From positions 18,042,001 to 18,106,000 of the forward strand of contig NC_091048.1 of assembly GCF_963966145.1 (NCBI RefSeq): a stretch of DNA of 64,000 bases, written 5' to 3'. This DNA is from Tenebrio molitor (lineage: Eukaryota; Arthropoda; Insecta; Coleoptera; Tenebrionidae). Shown one piece after another: positions 54,348-64,000 of this stretch (positions are counted from its first letter, which is position 1; each line of letters begins with the position of its first letter). The translations under genes were made by a program, and so were the position numbers. The notes under the pieces are model-generated. The model saw only the letters and a program-made list of their open reading frames with translations. It was not told the DNA's origin and ran no database searches.

Positions 54348-57300
54348 TTATTGCTGTTTCTTTCTACTTTTCATTGCATCATGCTTTTTTTGGCAATGAT
54401 TACATTTGTAATATTTTACAAACTTAAACGTACACTTAGTCAACGAATATAAAATTATAAAATTAACTATAATAAAGCACACAATGTCTAACATGTACAC
54501 CTCGAACCAATAAAGTTTCAAACTGGGAGCTTCAAAACGGATTCCCTTATGCCGAATCGTATGCTCAATCCAGTACATTGCCAAATCCAGTGGTTTCATA
54601 GCCCTGTCTCTCATTAAAGTGGACATCTTTTTCGCATTTTTGGAAAATCTGAAAATACATAATTCACATCGATTCAATCGATAACTGAAAGGAGTTTACC
54701 TTGGGTCATTAATGGTTTCGTTAATTGCATCGAATATTTTTCCTTCTACTAAATCTTGCAAAGACAACACGTTAGCAATTCCGATGCTGTTTGCTCGTGC
54801 CATGTTCATTTTCTGGTCGGCGAAAACCGGGATACCAACCATCGGGACTCCGCTAAAGATGGCTTCGGTAGTGCTCAATAGGCCACCATGGGTTATAAAC
54901 AATTTCACGTTAGGATGAGCCAAGATGTCTCTCTGTTTGAACCATTTCGAAATATATACGTTGTCAGGTTTGTTGGGCAAATCTGCTTCGAATTTCCACA
55001 ACACCTTTTGTTCAATTCTTGCAAAAGCATTGAAAATCCCTTGTACAGTTTCACTGGACAAATCGGAGCTTCTTAAGTTTGAGCCTAAACTGAACAAAAT
55101 GGCTCCTCGATTGGCATTGTCCAGATACTGTTGAATGTCTTTGTCTAACGGATTTTGAATCACATGGAATCCTCCAATTTCTACCATGTTGTATGGTAGG
55201 AGAGCATTTTCAGAAGTAGTCACGTGTGAATTTAAGAGCATTAAACTTGCATTATTAATGATTTGGTCGAAATTGATGGGTTTGGGAAAATATTCTTCCA
55301 AATATTGCTTTTGTAGGGGGTAGTACACTAAATTGCGGTAAAAGTAGTCGAAAACTGTGCCAACTAAATTTCTGATTCTTTGGAAAAATTTCATCTGATT
55401 CGTATAACTTGTGTAACAAACTGCATTAATTGATGGCAGTACTGGATTTCCCATAAAATGCTTGTTCCATTCGGTGATACCCATAGAGCTGAATAATACC
55501 AGTGGAGCATTAAAATGGGCGGCAAAACCTTTCATTGCATCGTTGAAAAATTGTTCAACGATAACTAAATCAAACTGCTCGTCCGAGTGCAACAATTCTT
55601 GTACGGCTTTATTTTTAAGAATACTTTCGGTAATAGCATTTCCAAATACATAAGTTGCCATAATATTCGTAAATAGATTTGCCTTATCCAATTCAAAAAA
55701 ATTAATACCTACAAACGAAAGTATATAGTAGTGGAGACCCATATTTATAAGTTCGAAAATTATTTTTCATTTTAAAGTTATTCATAGTTGTTTCAACCAA
55801 TCATATTCCGTCACTTAACAATTAATACTAAATTTCAACTGGGAAAATTAATTTAATCAAAATTTTGCCAGACCGTATTGTCCAATGAAATCGCGAAGCT
55901 AGAGGGTTTTTAAATGGTAAAAATTTTGTCATAGCAATAGGTTTAATATGCCAACCAAATTAAACAGTCAAAGATTTGTCTAAAATGTTTTGTTTTATTC
56001 ATGAAATAGTCCTCCGAATACCATTCGTGTTCGTGGTAAAATTTTGTCTGGCAAAATTTTACGATCGATTTACTCGTGTTTGTTGACAATGTATGTCGTG
56101 ACATTGGTCAAAAACCACTCGTTTGACAATGTCACACGATAAATTGCTATGCAACAAACTCTCGTACTATTACGATCAATAAATTTTGGACACCATTCTT
56201 CTGTCACATAAAAAAATTACTCTAAATCATGCTTTATTGAAATTGTCACATGAATCTTGAAATTGTTGTCAAATTTATCGACAACTTGTCAATATGCCAC
56301 CCGTTTAAAATATTAGGTTTTTAATTTTTTTCTGATGTCTAACACGTTAACTCTTGTGCAATAAAAATTCAAGAAAATAAATAAAAAATTTATTACGTTA
56401 CGATGTTACGATAAATTTGAAAAAAAATCAAGCGCGATGGAAAACAATGACAATGTCAAAGGGATAAATGTCATTTAAGTATTTAGGTCGTACTTTCATT
56501 CGTATTTTGAGAAACTAGTTTTGCTGTTTATTAATTGATTGATAACAATCAACTGACCGACATGCTGCAAGTGTTTTCCGAATGAAATAAAAATCGCAAT
56601 CAAGCGATACGTCTTAACGTCTTTACCCCATCCGTTTTCCTAACAGGGAACAGAGAAGTTCCAGAATATTTGACATTGTAATATTTTTCGTCGAACAAAA
56701 AAAGATTTTTTTATTATACATATCTGAATCATAATCTCTGTTTTTGACACTAAAATTGGGCCCTTAAAGCACTAAAGCTTTAAAGTCGCTTAGGTAACAA
56801 CAAATTCACCTACATTTTGAACAATGATAAATACACATTTATACACAATTTATAATAAATATACAACAACAACAACAACAATTGATCATTTCGGTATCGA
56901 TATCAACAATTAATGACACGGATTACTTCGGAAAAGGTATTTCAATTTAATTTTTTTCTTATAATTTTCAGATTGTAGTGCAGGTACATATAATAAAAAA
57001 GAGCGTATGATACATGTGTATAAGGGACTTTATTCTATTTTAGTCAATAATCGTCTTTATGTTCGACTGTGACAAATATAGATGGTTTATGACGTTATTT
57101 TGAGGCCATAATCTACCACTTTATCGGACTAGTCCAATATTCATTATTCCAAATAATAAATACAACTATAATAAATAAAGTCGCAAACCTGCTGTCATTC
57201 TACATTTATCTCATAGATGTCACTGTTATTTTTTTGTAATTTGAACAAATAATGCAGTCGAACATAAAATATTGTATGCAACTCGTCCATAATGATGCTT

Positions 57301-58936
57301 TATTGGACTCTTCTATTTATGGCCTCGCTCGCTGCGCTCGCTCGTCCATAAACTCGACTCGTCCAATAAAGCATTACATAAATAGCTAATATACGCCCCC
57401 AAATGAGGGCATAAATTGGCCTTTATGGCACAGATCTGTCAAAAATCTGCCAAGCAACGTTTGGTTTAATTATTCAAACAATGATATCAAACATTATTTT
57501 ATTAAAGAAAATCATACATTATATACACAGTAACCCTAACAACATCAAAATAGCTAACTAAATTTGCATGGACACAACTTTTAGTTGATTTCCTTTAAGG
57601 AATACTAAATATTTGTTTGAATCTTTTAGAAATTATAAAATAGAATGAAATGTTTATGTACTACGGGCATAATTGTGGATTATAGCCGTCGGGAATTTAA
57701 AAGCCCACGTTCCTCGGGCTTTAAACATTCCCTTGTGCCATAATCTCCTGATTATGCCCTTAATACATAAATAAATATTAAAGCACTTGCGACGTTAAAA
57801 GCACTTCGCTACGCGTCGTGCTCCTAAACTCGTCGCGCGTGCTTTAAAAGCTTCCTTATAAACTTGTATCATAATATACTATTTCGAACATTGTCATGGG
57901 CCTATAATTAGGGATTTATCGCAGGTTCAAGTATTTACCACACTTACTTAATCAGTCTATATGTGCAGATCTTATAAATCACAAATCAATGACGTCTGAA
58001 ATTCGACTCTGTAAACCAGTGGAGACACTTGATTTTAAATACAAATCTTGAAATTAATAATTATTTCGTTCGCATAAAAAGTGTAAAGAATCTTTTTTGC
58101 AAAAATTAGAAAAATTCTTGTGTGAAACACACAATTTTGAATAACGTGTGAACATTTCGTTTGTTATACAAAATGAGGCATTTCCTATTTGATTCCATAA
58201 ATACATAGCTATTTTCTCATTTACAAATTATTGTAGAGTCTGAAAAAATGAAAATGTTTGCTATTGGAACTTTTTCGCTAAGCACTAATTTTCACTAAGT
58301 GAATTCAACCCTTATTATGTAAATCAGGAGACAATTTTTTGTGAAGGTTTATACTCTAGTACAAACTAGAAAATATAAAAAATCAACCCAAATTGTCTAA
58401 ATAAAATAAGGCATCCTTCCTTTTAAGTGACGAACCGTTGTAACGATTCCCGTCGCGTCGGGAAACCAACTTTTACCTCACAAATACCAAAAGTGTTTTG
58501 AAACGATTAGAGCATAAAATTTAAAAAAGAGATTTAATTATGGATTGGAGGTTAAAAACTTCACGATGGTGAGACCATGTGGTAACAGCTACAAGGGCAC
58601 AATGCAAGAGAAATAAACGGAATGTGACAGACAGTACATTCTTGACCCAATTTTTATTTAGACGCCCCATTGCCCATATTTTTCACAATTAATCAAATAA
58701 TTACCATCCGAATCTTCGGTTACGTCGTTCGGGTTGATTATCTTGTAGTTCGAAGAGGGATTATTAGGAGCATTCGGGCTGATTACTGTGACTTGGTGTC
58801 CTCGATTGGCGATTTCTTTCATCAAAACTTCCGCCAAAATATACTGACTGTAACCAGGGGCTGGGAATACACCTAAAATGTTTGCACATTTTACTTGCAC
58901 GAGTAATAAGTTTGCGATAAACACGACGAGTTTCAT
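54348..58936 (-). CDS. UDP-glycosyltransferase UGT-F, 3 exons, catalytic His replaced by Gln
   Basis: Exons 58705-58936, 54700-55708 and 54348-54648; introns 2996 and 51 bases, GT-AG, phases match, 513 residues. The middle intron found in all the other UGTs here is gone, so exons 2 and 3 are fused. Seen: signal peptide ending VKCA, then GYSQY with Gln31 at the position of the catalytic His, FDLVIVEQF, KWFKQRDILAHPN where others have WLPQQD, FITHGG, FADQ, RHKGIRFEAPSLKLYW (degraded HLR motif), a membrane span and tail RKKQQ (KKxx). The reading frame is intact, so it is probably expressed but with altered chemistry. Exon 1 is joined by phase and order; it could alternatively be an orphan. Confidence 0.75.
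55743..58700. other. UGT-F first intron
   Basis: About 3 kb without a coding frame of note. It has repeat-like pieces: GCTTTATTGGAC and GTCCAATAAAGC mirrored at about 57296-57373 around a CGCTCGCTGCGCTCGCTCG run, and self-complementary stretches with AAAGCAC and GTGCTTT at 57780-57850. These are probably decayed MITEs. Confidence 0.5.
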
Positions 58937-59039
58937 TCTAAGCACCCAGTTCACTGACTGGCACTTTTGTTGTAAGCGGTACTTATTCTCTACTTCCATC
59001 AAGGACGCGATAAGTTTATTGACATTATTAAATGTAGGT

Positions 59040-59450
59040 ATTTAATCAACAACTATGTGTCTAAAACAAATTGTTTCGGTAATTTTTTGTACTAATGTCG
59101 ACCTAAGTTAAGTAAAATTTTTAAAATAGTTTTAAATCATTCTAGCTTCATTTACGATCTAAAATGATACAATCCCTGTATTATGTAATTTAATGATAAT
59201 TTATATGTCTCAAATATTCTTGACCTCCTGTTTGTTATCATATAAAGAATTCTTACATTAAAAAATCTTTCATGTAAAGAAATAATAACATTCTCTTGTC
59301 TGTACTAGATATGTTATCCTTTTTGTTGCCTGTTTTTTTTTTATAAATAATTTTTTCTTCAAACGTCCGTAAAATATGACATTGCATTGCTGCATTGATA
59401 ATGCTGAAGTGTCACTTCATTGTCACAGCATCTAACGAGCTGACGATCGG
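59040..59450. other. UGT-F 5' flank, nothing recognised
   Basis: AT-rich 5' flank. GATAAG near 59009 and GTTATCA near 59234 are single GATA-type motifs. No gene. Confidence 0.4.
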
Positions 59451-59451
59451 C

Positions 59452-59554
59452 AGATAAAGTTATTATCTCTGCTGAGGAGCGTCCGTAAAGTTATTATCTC
59501 CGCTGAGGGCGTCCGTGAAGTTGTTATCTCCGCTGATGAGCGGCTGTAAAGTTA
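59452..59554. repeat. Short tandem repeat, about 3 units of 30-35 bp
   Basis: Units of the form AAAGTTATTATCTCYGCTGA followed by GRGCGTCCGT repeat three times with small changes. Each unit carries a TTATC core. Confidence 0.75.
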
Positions 59555-59796
59555 ACTAGCTAAATCATTTGAAATTCCTACCTGGTTTCTTAACATGTCT
59601 TAAATAATTTGTTATGAAGGTTTGAAGAAAAAATAGTATATGTTATTCACTGTTATTCACTGCGTTCGGCAGCCAATCTACCAGCCGCAGCACATAAAAC
59701 TTCATTTTTGCTCCTCATAACATAATATACTATCTTCTAAAAATCACTTAATGTTAAACTAACAATAAAAACAACAAACAAATATCTGATTTAAAC

Positions 59797-60239
59797 CACT
59801 ATTTGTTTCCTAGATATTTAAGATATTTTCAAAACCTACGTGCTAAAAAATCAAAACCAATTTTATAAGTTTAACATTATTTAATTCTAAAAATGTTCAA
59901 AATGGCTACCGTTTGTTTATTGGCAAATTGCAAATCGATAGTAACCTGCATCCCTTACGTTTTGTAACATTTCCGATGTGATTTGGCTAACTTCATGCCT
60001 AAAACCGAAGAATATTGAGAACCTTAAGAAACGTATTAGGCATGAACCATAAAATTAGCCAAATCACACCGGAAATGTTACAAAACCTAAGGGATGCATG
60101 TTACTATCGATTTGTAATTTGCCAAGAGAGAAACGGTGCCCATTTTGAACATTTGTTGCATTAAATAGTGTTGAACTTATAGAATTGATTTTTATTTTTT
60201 AGCACGCAAGCTTTGAAAATATTCAAGAAACAAATAGTG
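59797..60239. mobile_element. Foldback palindrome, 443 bp, arms about 200 bp
   Basis: CACTATTTGTTTC at the left mirrors GAAACAAATAGTG at the right; inner phrases also mirror (TTACAAAACCTAAGGGATGC against GCATCCCTTACGTTTTGTAA). Centre near 60020. No coding content. Confidence 0.8.
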
Positions 60240-60519
60240 CGTTATATTACTTACAAATTGGCCTTTCAAACGAGGTGTCACTTGATATACCCTTACGTTT
60301 GAAAAAAAAAAAGTTGGGGATGGTTGCGCACTTCCGGGAGCAGATATACAAAAACCATATACGTCAAAATGTGGGCAAGGAAAAATAAAAATTGACCTGT
60401 TTCGGTATTTTTTACAAAAATCGCCTATTTACAAGTTATGAATTTTATTCCAGTTAAAGTTTTCACCCTGTATACTGGTCGGTGAAAATTGGTATTCCCA
60501 CTATTGGAACAGCATGGTA

Positions 60520-60907
60520 CAGTTAATTTCAAAATTATAGAATACACCTAATTTTCTACAGTGTGAAATGCACTTACATTTTTTGTCAATGATCAATGTC
60601 AATTTTGACAAACAAAATGTCTAATCTAACCGAAAACGCGAAAGTGCTCATTCTTTCTAAATTAGAAGAAGGGTGGTCGATCTGGAGGGTAGCCCAGCAT
60701 TATTATAACATCGCACAGAGGATAAAACAAACAATATTATGGTGTTCTAAAATATCAGCGACGTTTTATGTTGTCAAACTTATATACCTAACCTATATAA
60801 AAAATATGACGTTCAAATTTCAAAAAGGCATCTTTACATGTGGAAAAAACTGTAATAAATAGACTTCTTGATATTTCAGGTGTACTCTATAATTTCGAAA
60901 TTAACTG
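60520..60907. mobile_element. Tc1/mariner-type MITE, 388 bp, inside UGT-G exon 3
   Basis: The 30-base inverted ends (CAGTTAATTTCAAAATTATA at the left) differ at two positions and are flanked by TA at 60518-60519 and 60908-60909. Removing the element rejoins UGT exon 3 in frame at the tyrosine codon before HAVP. It contains a frame with KVLILSKLEEGWSIWRVAQH, like a transposase helix-turn-helix. Confidence 0.85.
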
Positions 60908-61038
60908 TACATACTCTCCATGGTACTCAACAAACCTCCATGAGAAATAAATGCTTTAACATTTGGATGCGCTAAAATTCTTTTCTCTTAATAAACATAA
61001 CCACAGCAGAAAGGTATAGCTAAAACATCTGATATATA

Positions 61039-61511
61039 AGGCATTCACGATCTTTTTGGGACCGAGTTGGCTATGACCATATAGTGATTTTGTTGGCAGT
61101 ACCTCAGTAATAACTAAATTCCCTAAAGGAAATTGACACTTTTTGTGTTAGGTTAGGTTGTTTTCAGTTTAGGGTTATATTTTCTGAATAGGTACATTGT
61201 TGCCGGAACTCTTAAATCTGATCTGTCCTTTTTAAATTAAATTAAATCGTTTAATAGAAATTTTTTATCGTATAAAATTATTTTGGCAATTTTGACTGTT
61301 CCTTTGACGGAAATTTAAATTATTTTTACATACTTCATTTAGTTTCTTACGAATATTAAAATAATAAATCTGGCAATCCGGTGGCAAGAAAATGTCGAAC
61401 AGACACTGACAGAAAAAAAAAAATTGCATCCGTTGCATCACTGAGTCAGTTAGTCCAACATGAAAAGAAAAAATCATAGCCAACTCGGTCCCAAAAAGAT
61501 CGTGAATGCCT
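61039..61511. mobile_element. MITE, 473 bp, 38-bp perfect inverted ends, in UGT-G
   Basis: AGGCATTCACGATCTTTTTG and onward to GGCTATGA is repeated inverted and without mismatch at 61474-61511. It sits between the WIP end of UGT-G exon 2 and the exon 3 region. A truncated relative is at 21603-21870. Confidence 0.85.
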
Positions 61512-61843
61512 AATAGGTATCCATTTCATAATTTTAAGATTTTTCGGTCGTCCTGGTAACTTATCATCTTCCTATTTCCACAATATAATATTTTCCTTTA
61601 ATTTGGCAAAGGTTTTTATTAAGACGGCATTTCGTTTAGACTCCGGTAAATCAGCACTTTGTAAGAAGAACCCTTAGAAAAAAACTATAACTCCATTTGT
61701 AGATCCGTCGAAAAATTTTTGCAAATGATCTGGTAGTTTCTTTGGTTCTTCAATATGGAAACCACCGATTTCTATCGTATTTGGGACTTGGGGAATAGCT
61801 TCGTAGGAGCTAACGTGAGAATTGATTAAAAGAAAGGAAGTTA

Positions 61844-62565
61844 AAATGAGAAGAGAGAAGGTCAGTTTGAAAAAGTGATGCCACCCGCCAAATTGTGGAG
61901 GTTGCTAAACAAGGGTGGGGATGTTACCAGTGGCGTATCGTCCACTGTAAAAGACGGGGCGCGCACAGATGCATTTATTGTGATTTGTAAAGCACCACGC
62001 CTTTAACGTTTAATGTCCGACTAGTTTCGTGTGTTTTTGGATTGACAATGATTTGATTAATTTATACCAATCAGTCAAAATTTGGTCGTAACTAACCAAC
62101 AAAAACCTTATCTTATAACGCCCTAGAGCCTGTTATTTGAAGATAATGCCCTAGGGGATTATTTCTCTAATAACGTATCAGAAAATTGTCATTACCGTTC
62201 AATAACAATACAGTCGGACATTAAATCTTTTTTTTTTCATTATATCATTATAAAAAACTTTAAATCATATGAAAATTTTACATTTTTTTATAAACAATTA
62301 ATAATGAATAGGATTTTTTTAAAATTATACATATATGAATGATATAGAATTAATATACAGGGTCTATCAGAACTGGCGGACCAAAATAATACGGTGAAAT
62401 CATCATCTTCGGGGAGTTTGTGGGTGTCGGGAAATTAATACTGTCAAAGTGACACTCGTTGTTACCGTTCGTGTTAAAAATCGATCATCTCAGAGCTCTC
62501 GTGGAATTACAACCGATAATTACTGTCCGTCTTATTGATTACATCATTTTTGTTGATTGTCTTAT
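61844..62565. other. Foreign or decayed DNA within UGT-G
   Basis: Fills the place of the missing exon 1/2 DNA. TAATGTCCGACT near 62008 is mirrored by AGTCGGACATTA near 62211, suggesting a MITE of about 215 bases; TACAGGGTCTATCAG near 62354 is a transposon-like end. No gene. Confidence 0.5.
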
Positions 62566-62724
62566 TGTCTTGTAATTAAGAGGTGCATTTTGAGAATGGT
62601 AGGGGCTAATTAATGTGACTTGATTGGCAACTTCTTTCATCAAAAATTCGGCTAGGATATACTGGTTGTACCCAGGGGCAGGTAATACATCTACTCGTAA
62701 AATGTTTGCACATATTCCTTGTAA

Positions 62725-63690
62725 GAGTAGAGTAAAGCCGGCTTGAGATATGACATTTGATGGGGGAAATCTGCGCAGACAAAATATCCCAGTGGCATGG
62801 CAAAACCGGTCCCAGCAGAGAATAGCGGTCACAGTATAGTCTATTTTTCAAGTGACAAATATAAATTTACAACCAAAGTCGAATTCCACTAGAGTTTCTG
62901 TACGACGGAAATCAGCTGATTTTTAATCTGTTGACACCCCTAATTTACGAAAGATAGACTCGTCCGACTGTTTTCCGTCTACGCACACCCATTGCCATCT
63001 AGAACACAAATCCTTAAGGCAGCAATTGTTTTTGATCGTGACGTCACAGTAAAGGCTTCATCGAAAAACGCATTAAACCTCCAGAATTCAATAAAAACAG
63101 TAAAATTTTTGGTTAGCACTCTATTTTTTAGTAGAACGATGTGTTTAGGCTTTACAATTACTGCCTCGTGGAGTAAAATGCCATTAATGACGCGAAAATT
63201 GTCATTTACAAGTGAGGTTAAGTTTGCGTATTTATTGTTTTTGCGTAATTTTTACTTTGTGAATCATTTAAATAACACCAAATCACAACAAATGCTTCTT
63301 ACATCTTAATTATATGTGCAGCAAATATAGTTTCAACTAAATTGCCCTTACAACGACTTGTAATCACGAAAATGTTGATAGGGTATAAAAATACTTCCCA
63401 GGTTTCAACGTCTCTTGCGACGTTCGATGAACAGTAAATACCCTGGTATCAACTGAAACTATTATATACACTTGCCACAAAGCTTTTGCTTATCTCACAA
63501 TTTTCCATAAGAATGATTAAAACACCGTATTTGATACTTTCTGAAAATGTAAACAAATGTCAAATTTTGACGTTTGGCCTTCCTCGTGACGTCACACGCT
63601 GTCTGGCTTAAGGCCTGGAGTTCGAGATGGCAATGCCACACCCCCACCAAATGTTATATCTCAGGCCACAGTCTCAGGCCGGCACTACTC
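62725..63690. mobile_element. DNA element, 966 bp, inserted after codon 4 of UGT-G
   Basis: The left end GAGTAG with GCCGGCTTGAGATATGACAT mirrors the right end (…AGGCCGGCACTACTC) with small indels; the CATTTGATGGGGG stretch mirrors CCCCCACCAAATG. It separates MKLV from the remainder of exon 1. A 105-codon plus frame at 62992-63309 lies inside and has no known domain. Confidence 0.7.
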
Positions 63691-63702
63691 AACAAGTTTC
63701 AT

Positions 63703-63830
63703 CCTAATTATCTATTTTACCGAGTGGCACTTTTATTGTATGCTGTGTAATACTTATTCTCTTCTTCTATTAAGGACGTTCATCTTATTGGTATTATTAA
63801 AGGTACATAATTCAAAATTATGCATCTAAG
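63703..63830 (-). promoter_or_regulatory. Relic 5' flank of UGT-G
   Basis: The stretch up to about 63800 matches the 5' flank of UGT-F (58937-59030): for example GGCACTTTTATTGTA against GGCACTTTTGTTGTA, CTTATTCTCT and ATTAAGGACG. So UGT-G and UGT-F shared a promoter by duplication. No further gene is seen to 64000. Confidence 0.6.
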
Positions 63831-64000
63831 TAGAACAAATAGTTGCAGGAGTTTTGTACTACGGCGTGATCAACAATGACTGAGTCTGTTGGCAATGAAA
63901 CATTGAAAAATATTGGTGTTTTTTTGTCTCATATTTGGCGCTATCCGGATGTTTTAACTTGACACGACATTTAAAAAAAGTTAGGTCACTATACGAGTAC

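Larger units (their letters stand above)
60475..63702 (-). pseudogene. UGT-G, UGT-F-like pseudogene broken by three DNA elements
   Basis: Minus-strand pieces in order: start codon and MKLV at 63691-63702; rest of exon 1 at about 62566-62724 (ICANIL, PAPGYNQYILAEF, Gln in place of catalytic His, 6 extra bases after CANIL and 9 missing after KEVAN); exon 2 part at about 61513-61843 (EIGGFHIEEPKKLP, FFDGSTNGVIVFF with a frameshift, ILWK with a stop, MKWIP); exon 3 at 60910-60985 and 60475-60517 (AHPNVKAFISHGGLLSTMES, then PIVGIPIFTDQ). It breaks off at a TACAGGGTG motif at 60463-60474. Much of exon 2 and all of exon 4 are missing. Dead gene, closest to UGT-F by GYxQY. Confidence 0.85.

Noticed and set aside
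62992..63309. 105-codon plus frame
   Set aside because: Lies inside the 966-bp DNA element in UGT-G and has no recognisable domain.

Overview
The window is insect nuclear DNA: AT-rich, with short GT-AG introns of about 50 bases and a dense mix of insect-type retrotransposons and DNA transposons. A beetle is my best guess, from the UGT gene structure and the transposon mix, but the species is not identified.

The host content is one tandem cluster of UDP-glycosyltransferase (UGT) genes, all on the minus strand. I call them UGT-A (107-1811), UGT-B (9539-11251), UGT-C (16009-17713), UGT-D (27432-29137), UGT-E (47673-53517, with a 4.2 kb first intron), UGT-F (54348-58936, with a 3.0 kb first intron) and a broken copy, UGT-G (60475-63702). 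Spliced models give 513-518 residues with signal peptide, acceptor domain, UGT signature, C-terminal membrane span and a dilysine ER tail. These are expected to be ER-lumen enzymes that attach sugar to small lipophilic compounds (plant toxins, insecticides, pigments, hormones). UGT-A and UGT-C are almost identical and lie in a recent duplication. UGT-F and UGT-G form a side lineage in which the usual catalytic histidine is glutamine.

Most of the rest is transposons, layer on layer. 2-9 kb: LINE fragment, MITE, 1.8 kb foldback and a palindrome. 12.6-15.6 kb: decayed LINE and a mariner-like remnant. 18-21.9 kb: MITE and nested foldbacks. 22.2-27.2 kb: a BEL/Pao retrotransposon broken by another retroelement and MITEs. 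29.4-30.9 kb: a transposon with a decayed transposase and a small MITE. 32.5-40.9 kb: an RLE-type LINE split by a THAP/P-like element and by a nearly intact Copia element (34802-39133, LTRs differing at one base). 41.0-45.3 kb: a long endonuclease-type LINE. 50.8-52.5 kb: MITEs in the first intron of UGT-E. 59-63.7 kb: tandem repeat, foldback and three DNA elements that broke UGT-G.

No tRNA, rRNA or CRISPR array was seen. The points most worth a second look are the UGT lineage without the catalytic histidine, a possible stop-codon read-through signal between the two ORFs of the LINE at 41-45 kb, the paralogous empty site that dates a LINE insertion, a stop-free 51-base intron of three-fold length in UGT-A and UGT-C, and a shared TACAGGGTG-type terminus on many otherwise unrelated elements.
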